A stretch of DNA of 64,000 bases from NCBI GenBank assembly GCA_037953745.1, contig JBAKBP010007167.1, positions 1 to 64,000 of the forward strand, written 5' to 3'. The notes beneath the pieces are model-generated. The model did no database searches. It was not told where the DNA came from and saw only the letters and a program-made list of their open reading frames with translations. The DNA comes from Lithodes maja. Its lineage: Eukaryota > Arthropoda > Malacostraca > Decapoda > Lithodidae. The translations under genes and the position numbers were made by a program. Shown piece by piece: positions 8,835-19,065 of the stretch (the stretch's first letter is position 1; the number at the start of each line of letters is the position of its first letter).

Positions 8835-10680
8835 TGTTACGACCGGGCACTCGGGTACACTAGGGCTCTTACACAGGACTCGAGTATGGCTCGCTGCCAC
8901 AACGGAAACACACGATCCCAACCCCAGAGTACTGCCAGCCGAACAAAAAACGCCACTACCCTCCAGAGTTCTATCTGCTATAACGGGGTATACAAGAACT
9001 CGGTACTAGCGTTTCACACAACAGACTAATAACAAGACGGGAGTTATCTAGTCTGGTCAACAATCAAACAAAGAAGAAAGTACTACAACACTAAAGAATA
9101 GTGTTGGCCGAAGCCGAAGTAATCCACCCTTGAACTAAGAACTTAAGAAGTCCTCCACCCTCTACTTCGGATCGGCACTATTACGTTACGTTAAACAATA
9201 GTCCTCGAGCATCAAGCAAGGAATCTTCTGATAAGTTAGATGCTTCTCGAATACTCGTAAGAAGTAAGTATCGGATTTTGAACAGCAATTCAATAAGTAA
9301 CACACTGGCAATTAAAGGCTTTAAGTTGACATAAGAAGAATTATAAGAATAGACAATAGTAAATGGCAAACATAAAAAAGAAGTACTCCGACAATGCACT
9401 GGCAATAGCCTACTAGGATTGTGCTCGGGGGCCACTAATCTCTAAAGTAGCTAAGCGTGCCACACATGAAATCAATAGTGCATAAACAATAACATACATA
9501 AGGAGAAGCTTCAATACTATGCTGTATCTGCTGGTCGAGCAAAGTCTAGCTGGGATATCTAAGGTTAGGAAACAATGGCTGAGCAAGCGGCTCGTAGCCT
9601 AGCGAGGTCCTTAAGGCTGTGCGGCCAAATTACGTTAATTGACGGGATGCTCTCTTGAGAGATCCAGATCACTAGTATCTGGTTCTCTCCTGGCGATCCT
9701 CTCAAAGTCAAGCAAATGAGATAGCACAGTGTTGGGTGGCATAGGCAAAAGCCCTCACTCGCAACACAGTGCTAAACTCCCACGGTACACAGTCAGAAAG
9801 ACCACCTAGGCGTTCCACGTCTCCGTTGAAATTGTACTGGTTCAACCGCAACCTAGTACTCATAGGAAATCACAACTCAGAAACCCTATCCCAGTCTAGC
9901 ATTGCCTAAGCCAGCAGAAAACAGGAACATGAATAATCGCACACAGGGAAATGCATTTACGAGTGCAACAAACATCAATCAATCCTATTCTAGTTAACCC
10001 TTCCAAAAATAGGCTATCTAACAGACACTTATCTCGTGAGAACTCAAGCGATAATACTTTGGCTGACTAAATCTGCACCAAAGGGGTCATTGGTTAAAAA
10101 GGGACGAGAAGAGAAGAAGATAGGCTGTTCAGAGAGTAGAGAAAGTTCACATCAGTCGGAAGAATATGGATAGTTGCAAGGGATATGAGAAGTCGCTCTG
10201 CCTGATGAGTTCTGAGTAAAGCATGGCGAGACCTCCCTTTTTATACTCGGCCCTCTAGTGAGCAGATCGCCAACTACTAAGGACCGCCCACTGACAATCA
10301 TTACGTAATATTCTCTCTCAATCTGGGATCGACAAAGGATTTCCCACGCGCTGAGAAGGAGGAGGGAGGAGGGAGGAGGGAATTAGGCCTACCTGCAGCG
10401 TGGCGCACTCACTGTTCCCCCCGTTACGCACTCTCTCTCCTCTCATCATTACCAATAAGTCCCACACACAACACTTATAACTAATGATATAAAATAGAAC
10501 TCGTTGACTCAGATGAAAACAAAATACATATTTATAATACTTATAGTACAACGGCTCACATAAACTAAGTTAGGAAACTCTACACAGACTACAGCCAAAG
10601 TTCCTGCCCTGACGATCCTAGCGAGAGTGGGGCATGACTGGGCGTTCTGTACAGCATGCTCATACTCGACATGCGTCACA
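8835..10680 (-). repeat. 3' LTR (element orientation minus)
   Basis: 1,846 bp, starting TGTTACGACC and ending GCGTCACA on the plus strand, aligned end to end with 15185-17030. It contains no plausible gene; short frames inside it are chance ORFs repeated in both LTRs. Confidence 0.95.
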
Positions 10681-10690
10681 CCTCCCCCAA
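10681..10690 (-). other. Polypurine tract
   Basis: On the minus strand TTGGGGGAGG directly abuts the 3' LTR, the expected position and composition of a plus-strand primer. Confidence 0.75.
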
Positions 10691-11167
10691 GATTTTACTT
10701 GCTCAACCCTGAGCTAAAATCTGATACACAGAACCCCATCAAGCCCCTCACACCCAGCGACCGCATGGCACTAAAACAAAGCTGAGTTTATCACTAAAAC
10801 ACATCTTATTAAAAAAAAAAATCACATTTTATAACTCCTCCCAACAATAGTAAAAGACACAATATCATGCTCCCAGAGCGAGCTTACAGCAGCTCAGCCG
10901 TTTGATAGTTCGTGGACTACTCAAACTCTATAGGCTATGACAAACTTATACAATTATCTATATCAAAAAGAAAGAGTTTTTATATGATTTTTATATTTTA
11001 ATATGTTTTTTTTCCGGCTGCACTATAAGGGCAGCCTATTTTTTCTTCTATACCAAACGCTCAACTCCTGCTTTACGACCCAATACGCTGGGCTACAACC
11101 GCGAGCCAACAAGCACCAAGCGCAAAACACCACTCAAACTAAAGCAGGAGGCTACCCGTGTGTCAAT
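10691..11167 (-). other. 3' untranslated internal region of the LTR element
   Basis: About 480 bp lie between the RNase H remnant and the polypurine tract, where an integrase gene would end in a full element. I see no integrase motif (HHCC, DDE or GPY/F) in any frame. The region is AT-rich toward the LTR. It marks the site of a large deletion. Confidence 0.6.
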
Positions 11168-11950
11168 CTACCCAGGATCATATACCCTTGAACGACCATC
11201 TGCAACCACGTTGTCACAACCGGCAATATGGCGTATGTCCAGGTTATATACCAATAACCTTAGTGACCACCTGGTCAGCCTCATATTCCGATTGTGAAAC
11301 TGGTCCAAGATCTTGAGAGGGTGATGATCTGGGTAAACTACAACGACCGGACCATAGGCTGGAACATAGACCTCGAAATGCCCCAGCGCATCATCGTCCT
11401 TTTCACTTTCATTCATCAGGTTCTGAAACGTTGCTAGTGCATTCTTAAGTCCGTCAGGCATAACATTGCACTGGTAGGTACTCCCGTCCACAACAAAACC
11501 ACATACCTCTTTAGCACGCTCGGACAAAGTTACAAGCAACGACCACTCACGACATTCCTTATCCCTCAGACCCTTCGTCCACACGTAATCCAGCTCTGCT
11601 TGCACCATAGGCTGTCGAGCAGGATTTATACGGTAGGGAATTAAACTGAGCCTTGCACTATCTCCAGCCTGCATGTCGGATTCTACCCCGTACATCAGGC
11701 CTGGAGAAGCAACAAACATGCGAAAGTACTGCCATAGCCTAGTAAATAACTGCCTTGCACTGTCTCCACGAACAACATGCCTAGTGCCCTCCCACAACCC
11801 AGCCGAGACCGCAGCTTCTAACCTGTAGTCTCCCTCCTTCTCCACCTTCGTCCCTAGAACAGCCAGGTCATGAGAGGGACAATCAGTACCACCCGTGCAG
11901 TCACTCCCACAGTTCATTATTGCTAAGGCTTCCCCGCCGATACCGTACAT
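11168..11950 (-). pseudogene. Deleted reverse transcriptase/RNase H remnant
   Basis: About 260 aa from the ATG at 11950 (the frame opens at a GTG at 11956). Near the middle an RT N-terminal segment (IPYRINPARQPMV) runs almost directly into the RT segment VMPDGLKNALATFQNLMN, which in Gypsy elements precedes the catalytic YxDD box. The intervening RT core and the YxDD box itself are missing. The C-terminal 60 residues match an RNase H C-terminus (VYPDHHPLKIL ... RHIAG-x-DNVVADGRSR). The N-terminal 100 residues are not recognisable as RT. It therefore cannot encode an active polymerase. It lies downstream of Gag-PR on the same strand. Confidence 0.8.
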
Positions 11951-12034
11951 GCGCACCCCCGCATTCCTTGTGACGACATCTGCCTGCGCAGCATCACCGC
12001 TTTCAGCGACATGGCCAGATACAGTCGGTCTATG

Positions 12035-14971
12035 TTAGGGCTGTTGCATTAGACTAGAGCAGCATTGGGAGGCTATGCGACGACCGGGCACTGCGATACC
12101 ACAGCCGACCTTACCAATCTGCTCAATGTCCTCCTTTTGACCACCACCCTTGGCAGCCATGGGTCGACCCTGACCTGGCAACCATGCCAAAGCCTCGTCG
12201 CCCACCTTAAACCACCGAAACAACGAGGCTAACGGTCTTTCAACAGTCACGTGACCTGCCCGTGGAACATCTTGCACCGCCCGAGTTGTGAGACTCAGGG
12301 GCTCGGCACAACCAGTGGGGTATGAACCGAGCTGGTGCTGGAGTGCTGCACACTGCTGCTCAGGCAGGTGCTCTAGCGCTTCCACAGCCACCAGACTCGT
12401 GTCCCCCGCCCACTGCTCCGCCGAGACATGACAATCCCTTCTCTCCTCCACCTGTGCCCTACTACCCCCCTCTCCTTCTCCACCTTGGCCGCGGCAGACC
12501 AACGCAGGGACAGTAGGCTGCTCAGGTGGTTGCCTCACAAACTCCTCCAACAGGTTCACATGACATGCTTCCCCGTCCTCGTGTTTAATCTCGACAGCAC
12601 CATTACCACACTTCTGAACTTCCGGATCCTCCAACTGCAGTTTACAAATATCTGAGGGAACCAACCTGTCTAGATGCTTCCGAAGCAACCCAAGTCCTCC
12701 CCCAATATCAAACTGAGCAACCCTTTTTTCTCTCCGTGTGCAACGCTGCTGCCTCGGAGTCTCTTCCGGCCCTACCTCCTCACTAGCTGTGACAGGTCCT
12801 GGGGCCTCTCCAGACTCTAACATAGGTGCCAATACTGAATCACCCAGGAGAGCCGCCGAGTCAAAACTCTTAAAACCAACTCCAGCTTTAGCCTCCTCCT
12901 GTTGATCGTTCCTCTGCTGGTCTGAAGACGGAGGACTAGGCTGTGACACTTTAGCTGCCCGAGCTCGGGTGACAGCACACGCCATGGGTTCTGCCTGGCA
13001 CCGCTCGACACACTCTTGCTCTTCCCTACTCACGTCGGCCGTCCTCTCGGCAACGACTAAGGGTAGAACCTCAGAAGCGGGCATTGCAAAGTCGTTGCCG
13101 AGAAGAAGGTCGACGCCCTCCACTGGCAGTTTCTCCACAATCCCGACATCCAATTCACGTGTCACACCATCCACCTCCAACTCCAACCGCACCAGCGGGT
13201 ATGACCGAGTTGCATTAATACCCTGCACCACTACCACCCGAGCCGCATTTATAGGGTAGCCAGTCAAGTTATTCATCAGAGTCTGGGAAGCACCTGTATC
13301 ACGCAAGACCTCTACTCCATGCTTGCGCCCCGCCCACATCACGCAACCCCGCCCTCTATGGTCGCAAAAAACATCCTGAGCAGGGTTCGAGCCTCCCAGG
13401 TGCTTCTGCATTGGCTGTGCCTCAGCCTCTGACGAACTGCCCCGGGCAAACTCAGAAAACTTCGGAGACACACCAATGTTGCAGGCCAAAGACACAGCTG
13501 CTGTAGGTGGTTTGCTAGGACAGACTCTTGCAAAGTGCCCCTTTTCATGACAATGATAACACTCCAACTCCCCTCTGGGCTTCCCTTGGTACTGGGAAGG
13601 GCCCGGCCCCTTCTTAAATGGGACGGTGCTAGTCTTGTGGTCAGTCTTGGTATCATAGCTCTTGTACTTGTTTGCATAATGTATATCACTAACTCGGGGG
13701 GGTGGGGCGTCACGCCCCTTGTTACCTGCCTCACTACGCTGGGCAGACCCGCACCCACGAATTAGTGATAGCCGGAGGTCAGCCATCTCAGCTGCCTCCT
13801 GTAGAGTTTTAGGGTTCTTTTCTTTAATAGTTAAAGTCATATCTGCACCAGTACGCTTATAAAACTGCTCGAGCAGAAACAGCTCAGTCAACTGTTCGGC
13901 CGTCTCAGCTTTCTCAGAACGTGTCCAGTTTGTAAGTGCATCTTTTAAGTCCCGGGCATGTTCAAGAAAGGTCGCCTCCCTAGTCTTTGTAACACCCCGA
14001 AACTTCAATCGATATGTTTCTGGTTGCAACTCGTATGCCCGTAGGACAGCTCTCTTCAATTCTGGGTAGTCAATGCAAGACTCTAAAGGCAGTGCATCAT
14101 AAGCCTTCAGACCCTTACCCGTAAGTCTTGAGGAGACCAGAGCTGCCCACTTCTCTTCAGGCCAATTATGCTCCCTACACTTCTTCTCAAAACGATTAAA
14201 AAATTCTGTGACTTCAGTTTCACTAAATGCCGGCACCAACTTGACTAAGTGGGACAAGGACTGTTCTCTTACTTGGCCCTCACGGCCCATCCGAATCCCT
14301 GTCGACTCTGCACGAGTCTTATCTAAATCTATTTGAGCACAATATTTCTCTGAGTCGTACCTAAGCTCAGCCTTGTGCCTCCTAACCTCAGCCTCATGCC
14401 TCCTGGTCTCAGCCTCAATCTCCTGCTTCCTAGCTTCATTCTCCTGCTTCCTAGCCTCATTCTCCTGCTTCCTAGATTCATTCTCAATCTTAGCAAGCTC
14501 AAGTTTAAATATCATATCTGGAGACAGGCAGGAAGAGGGAGTTGCCACTACTGAAGGAGGGGGGGCAAGAACTGGGGAACCACCATACGCACCGCCCGAG
14601 GGCACTCCAATCTTCCAATTCTCATCCCTCTGTGGGAGAGTGCTAACCTCCGGCAACTGAGTGGACGGCACTGTGGGAGTCGAGTGAGAGGGGATCTGGG
14701 GAGGAACCCCCCCAAACGCCCTCTCCTCCGAAACCCCATGTCGCCCACGCAACACCCAGGAAATCAGCTCCCCCTTGGACATCCCTCCTACATTGGATCT
14801 GCCCAAAACCTTGGCTATCAGGTGCAAGCCATAAATATCCACCCCAGTCAGCCTCCCCTCCGTCACATGGTACTGCTTACTCACAAAAAGTCTAGCATCC
14901 TCCTCACTAGTTACTAACGGCACCTCCTCAAATGGCAGCTCTCGCTCCTCGTCAGTACTAGGGCACGACAT
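12035..14971 (-). CDS. Gag-protease polyprotein of the LTR element
   Basis: 978 aa from the ATG at 14971 (an in-frame TTG lies 30 nt upstream). In order: an acidic N-terminus; a Pro-rich spacer; a charged coiled coil with NEARKQE/ETRRHEAE repeats (about residues 165-215); a capsid/SCAN-like helical region with repeated Glu-Leu motifs (about 240-400); a CCHC zinc knuckle CYHCHEKGHFARVC (about 470); and a retropepsin domain with LRDTGASQTLMNN as active site and LLLGNDF as the second flap/core motif (about 550-640). The C-terminal third carries a HVNLLEEF segment like the region before RT in Gypsy polyproteins. Gag packages RNA, and PR cleaves the polyprotein. The frame is intact, in keeping with a young, trans-mobilised element. 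RT and integrase must come from elsewhere. Confidence 0.93.
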   Translation of the reverse strand: MSCPSTDEERELPFEEVPLVTSEEDARLFVSKQYHVTEGRLTGVDIYGLHLIAKVLGRSNVGGMSKGELISWVLRGRHGVSEERAFGGVPPQIPSHSTPTVPSTQLPEVSTLPQRDENWKIGVPSGGAYGGSPVLAPPPSVVATPSSCLSPDMIFKLELAKIENESRKQENEARKQENEARKQEIEAETRRHEAEVRRHKAELRYDSEKYCAQIDLDKTRAESTGIRMGREGQVREQSLSHLVKLVPAFSETEVTEFFNRFEKKCREHNWPEEKWAALVSSRLTGKGLKAYDALPLESCIDYPELKRAVLRAYELQPETYRLKFRGVTKTREATFLEHARDLKDALTNWTRSEKAETAEQLTELFLLEQFYKRTGADMTLTIKEKNPKTLQEAAEMADLRLSLIRGCGSAQRSEAGNKGRDAPPPRVSDIHYANKYKSYDTKTDHKTSTVPFKKGPGPSQYQGKPRGELECYHCHEKGHFARVCPSKPPTAAVSLACNIGVSPKFSEFARGSSSEAEAQPMQKHLGGSNPAQDVFCDHRGRGCVMWAGRKHGVEVLRDTGASQTLMNNLTGYPINAARVVVVQGINATRSYPLVRLELEVDGVTRELDVGIVEKLPVEGVDLLLGNDFAMPASEVLPLVVAERTADVSREEQECVERCQAEPMACAVTRARAAKVSQPSPPSSDQQRNDQQEEAKAGVGFKSFDSAALLGDSVLAPMLESGEAPGPVTASEEVGPEETPRQQRCTRREKRVAQFDIGGGLGLLRKHLDRLVPSDICKLQLEDPEVQKCGNGAVEIKHEDGEACHVNLLEEFVRQPPEQPTVPALVCRGQGGEGEGGSRAQVEERRDCHVSAEQWAGDTSLVAVEALEHLPEQQCAALQHQLGSYPTGCAEPLSLTTRAVQDVPRAGHVTVERPLASLFRWFKVGDEALAWLPGQGRPMAAKGGGQKEDIEQIGKVGCGIAVPGRRIASQCCSSLMQQP

Positions 14972-15170
14972 ACTGAAGTTCACAAAAAATTCTCGAGACA
15001 AAAGTGTTAAACTCCCTTATGTAAGCACTAATTACTAAATTAACTGGAGTCTCTTAAATGCTCTCCTAATTGCCTTACAAAAAAAAATATTCTTCAATAT
15101 GTACGCTAAAGTACGAACAAACAAATGTTGTACAACTCTGCAGAAAATTATACTGTTCACAAAATCCTAA

Positions 15171-15182
15171 GCAAGGTCGCCA
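15171..15182 (-). other. Candidate primer-binding site
   Basis: On the minus strand TGGCGACCTTGC begins two bases inside the upstream LTR end. TGG at the 5' end pairs with tRNA CCA. I cannot name the tRNA without a search. Confidence 0.6.
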
Positions 15183-15184
15183 TT

Positions 15185-17030
15185 TGTTACGACCGGGCAC
15201 TCGGGTACACTAGGGCTCTTACACAGGACTCGAGTATGGCTCGCTGCCACAACGGAAACACACGATCCCAACCCCAGAGTACTGCCAGCCGAACAAAAAA
15301 CGCCACTACCCTCCAGAGTTCTATCTGCTATAACGGGGTATACAAGAACTCGGTACTAGCGTTTCACACAACAGACTAATAACAAGACGGGAGTTATCTA
15401 GTCTGGTCAACAATCAAACAAAGAAGAAAGTACTACAACACTAAAGAATAGTGTTGGCCGAAGCCGAAGTAATCCACCCTTGAACTAAGAACTTAAGAAG
15501 TCCTCCACCCTCTACTTCGGATCGGCACTATTACGTTACGTTAAACAATAGTCCTCGAGCATCAAGCAAGGAATCTTCTGATAAGTTAGATGCTTCTCGA
15601 ATACTCGTAAGAAGTAAGTATCGGATTTTGAACAGCAATTCAATAAGTAACACACTGGCAATTAAAGGCTTTAAGTTGACATAAGAAGAATTATAAGAAT
15701 AGACAATAGTAAATGGCAAACATAAAAAAGAAGTACTCCGACAATGCACTGGCAATAGCCTACTAGGATTGTGCTCGGGGGCCACTAATCTCTAAAGTAG
15801 CTAAGCGTGCCACACATGAAATCAATAGTGCATAAACAATAACATACATAAGGAGAAGCTTCAATACTATGCTGTATCTGCTGGTCGAGCAAAGTCTAGC
15901 TGGGATATCTAAGGTTAGGAAACAATGGCTGAGCAAGCGGCTCGTAGCCTAGCGAGGTCCTTAAGGCTGTGCGGCCAAATTACGTTAATTGACGGGATGC
16001 TCTCTTGAGAGATCCAGATCACTAGTATCTGGTTCTCTCCTGGCGATCCTCTCAAAGTCAAGCAAATGAGATAGCACAGTGTTGGGTGGCATAGGCAAAA
16101 GCCCTCACTCGCAACACAGTGCTAAACTCCCACGGTACACAGTCAGAAAGACCACCTAGGCGTTCCACGTCTCCGTTGCAATTGTACTGGTTCAACCGCA
16201 ACCTAGTACTCATAGGAAATCACAACTCAGAAACCCTATCCCAGTCTAGCATTGCCTAAGCCAGCAGAAAACAGGAACATGAATAATCGCACACAGGGAA
16301 ATGCATATACGAGTGCAACAAACATCAATCAATCCTATTCTAGTTAACCCTTCCAAAAATAGGCTATCTAACAGGCACTTATCTCGTGAGAACTCAAGCG
16401 ATAATACTTTGGCTGACTAAATCTGCACCAAAGGGGTCATTGGTTAAAAAGGGACGAGAAGAGAAGAAGATAGGCTGTTCAGAGAGTAGAGAAAGTTCAC
16501 ATCAGTCGGAAGAATATGGATAGTTGCAAGGGATATGAGAAGTCGCTCTGCCTGATGAGTTCTGAGTAAAGCATGGCGAGACCTCCCTTTTTATACTCGG
16601 CCCTCTAGTGAGCAGATCGCCAACTACTAAGGACCGCCCACTGACAATCATTACGTAATATTCTCTCTCAATCTGGGATCGACAAAGGATTTCCCACGCG
16701 CTGAGAAGGAGGAGGGAGGAGGGAGGAGGGAATTAGGCCTACCTGCAGCGTGGCGCACTCACTGTTCCCCCCGTTACGCACTCTCTCTCCTCTCATCATT
16801 ACCAATAAGTCCCACACACAACACTTATAACTAATGATATAAAATAGAACTCGTTGACTCAGATGAAAACAAAATACATATTTATAATACTTATAGTACA
16901 ACGGCTCACATAAACTAAGTTAGGAAACTCTACACAGACTACAGCCAAAGTTCCTGCCCTGACGATCCTAGCGAGAGTGGGGCATGACTGGGCGTTCTGT
17001 ACAGCATGCTCATACTCGACATGCGTCACA
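15185..17030 (-). repeat. 5' LTR (element orientation minus)
   Basis: 1,846 bp, same termini as 8835-10680. It should hold the element's promoter; I could not fix a TATA box or start site with confidence. Confidence 0.95.
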
Positions 17031-17034
17031 AGTG
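17031..17034. repeat. Target-site duplication AGTG, right
   Basis: Matches AGTG at 8831-8834 on the other side of the element. Confidence 0.85.
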
Positions 17035-17760
17035 TTCTTCTTCTTGCTGTAATATGGGGGCGGGGCTGAGGTGGGGGAATAATTATGGGGTTCGAAAGAG
17101 CCGTTGGTGGTGGTACAACAGTCAAATTTCCTGGCTGGGGGGGTGTCGGCCTAACATCACTTGGGGTTGGTACACTCATCATGTGTATATATGACGGAAA
17201 GCTTGGCTCCTCCACTCCTCGATGGGCTGTCGATGGGATTACAGCGATGCCAGATGGTGACGGTTGTTCTGTCTGGGGAGTTGTCGAACCACTGACCATC
17301 GCGGGAATGGAAGAAGAGTTACTCTCATCTACACCCCCCGTTATTTGGGGTGATGATGATATCCCCCCCATTCGATACGGCAAATCTAATCCATTAGATA
17401 TATCATGAGTATTTTTCTGGAGTGTTCTTCTTCTTGGTATAATGTGGGGGCGGGGCTGAGGTGGGGGAATAATTATGGGGTTCGAAAGAGCCGTTGGTGG
17501 TGGTACAACAGTCAAATTTCCTGGCTGGGGGGGTGTCGGCCTAACATCACTTGGGGTTGGTACACTCATCATGTGTATATATGACGGAAAGCTTGGCTCC
17601 TCCACTCCTCGATGGGCTGTCGATGGGATTACAGCGATGCCAGATGGTGACGGTTGTTCTGTCTGGGGAGTTGTCGAACCACCAACCATCGCGGGAATGG
17701 AAGAAGAGTTACTCTCATCTACACCCCCCGTTATTTGGGGTGATGATGATATTCCCCCCA
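17035..17760 (-). repeat. Two tandem coding repeats of proline-rich gene
   Basis: Copies 1 and 2 (about 17409-17760 and 17035-17408) of the unit whose third copy is at 8434-8834. Differences include GTTATTTGGGGTGATGATGAT replacing GTTATCATCC in these copies. Confidence 0.8.
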
Positions 17761-18205
17761 TTTGCGGTACAGCGATGCCAGAATGCACTGATGGTGGTGG
17801 CGGGGGATGTTTTGTCGGTGATGACGATATTACCCCCATTTGATTTAACGGTGGTAAACCTGATCCAAAAGATTGTTGCTCTCTAGGATTTACATGTCCG
17901 GAAACTCCACGAGTAATTTTATGTAATGTTCTTCTTCCTGTTTTATGGCGGTGGGGTTCAGGTGGGGGGATAACTACGGGGTTCGAAAGAGTCATTGGTG
18001 GTACCATATGTGATATAATGGGAGTCACGGTAGAAGAATCTTCCATAATGGAAGGAATATTATATATAAATCCACTACCATGTGTGGGAGGTGGTGAAGT
18101 CATGGTTGGGGGGTTGTAATCATGGGAATTTATCTCTACATGTCCAGAATCTTCACACTCTATTGGCGTTTTATGTGGTGGTCGTGGAATTGAGAGTGGG
18201 GTCAT
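17035..18205 (-). pseudogene. Proline-rich ORF, N-terminal part (split by LTR element)
   Basis: First ATG at 18205; an in-frame TGA lies a short way upstream, so the start cannot be much earlier. Reading continues across the insertion point into LTR sequence and stops in the LTR (16859), giving a chimeric 3' end. The protein is dominated by Pro, Thr, Ser and Gly: PPPTHGSG, LSNPVVIPPPEPHRHK, and two full copies of a ~125-aa repeat containing ITGGVDESNSSSIPAMV and RRTL(V/Q) units. It overlaps the 3' end of the giant ORF by 35 nt in the +1 frame. The uninterrupted gene would have had about 843 codons from this ATG. Disordered spacer or surface protein by composition only. Confidence 0.75.
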
Positions 18206-19033
18206 AATTATTGGGTGGTTGGATAGCCATTTGAGAGCCAACGGCCGTTGGTGGTAGTCTTCTGTTCACTGCCACCGCCGCAACGGGGTGTGTGGTGATA
18301 GGGAGAGTTGTTTGTGGATTTGGTTGCGATATAACGGGTGGTATACCGATTGAACGGTGGATGAGGAGTGGGAGTTGGGGTGACTCTTCCATGGGAGGAA
18401 TATTATCGGCGACTAATGGTCTTTGTGTTTCAAAATTATTGGTTGGGGGGGGTGGCGGTAGCGGGCTCTTATTTTCCATTTTGATACGTAAGGCGGGTTG
18501 AAATATTTCCCCCTGTTTATATTTTATCTTATTCGGTTTCAATTTCTCTTTATCAGTGGGTTGGAATAATTCCTTTTTTATGCTAATTCTATCTTTTCTT
18601 GGTGTATCGACGATACCTGTATTGGTGGTGGTGGTTATCGGACCAATGGTGGAGGGTTTATTGGTATTCCAGATAGTGCTGTCGGTAAGAGTGCTGTCGG
18701 TGTCGGTGTCGGAATCGATGAGAGTGTCATCACTGTCGGTGTCGGACGTGATAATATCATTATTATTGGTGGTTACGGTGGTAGTATCCTTTCCACCATT
18801 GTCGCTTGCAGTGATAATATCCAACGTCATCCCCCCATTAACAGTGTTGGTGTCGGTAGTGCCATCTTCTTGGGTTGAGCTAGTAGTGGTGGATGCACCT
18901 TGAGGTGTCGCAATCTCCGATCCACCTTCGTCGGATGGGTTAGGCATAGTAGTAGTAGTAAAGGTGTTGGCGGTGATACCCATATCCGATTCAGTAGTGG
19001 TGGTGGATCCACCTTCGGTTGAGCTAGGTATAA

Positions 19034-19065
<32 letters not shown>

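Larger units (their letters stand above)
8835..17030 (-). mobile_element. Non-autonomous Gypsy-type LTR retrotransposon
   Basis: An 8,196-bp element in minus orientation has two 1,846-bp LTRs with TG...CA ends, a primer-binding-site candidate next to the upstream LTR, and a polypurine tract next to the downstream LTR. A Gag-protease ORF is followed by only remnants of reverse transcriptase and RNase H. No integrase is present. Gene order Gag-PR-RT-RH and the RNase H tail sequence (NLDIRHIAG-x-DNV-x-AD) place it with Ty3/Gypsy elements. I found three differences between the LTRs (near 9839/16189, 9957/16307 and 10024/16374), so insertion is recent. It must have been mobilised by enzymes from another copy. 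It lies inside the proline-rich gene. Confidence 0.95.

Noticed and set aside
9181..10551. Frames of 84 and 77 codons inside the LTRs
   Set aside because: They lie wholly in LTR sequence, occur in both LTRs, and match no retroelement protein.
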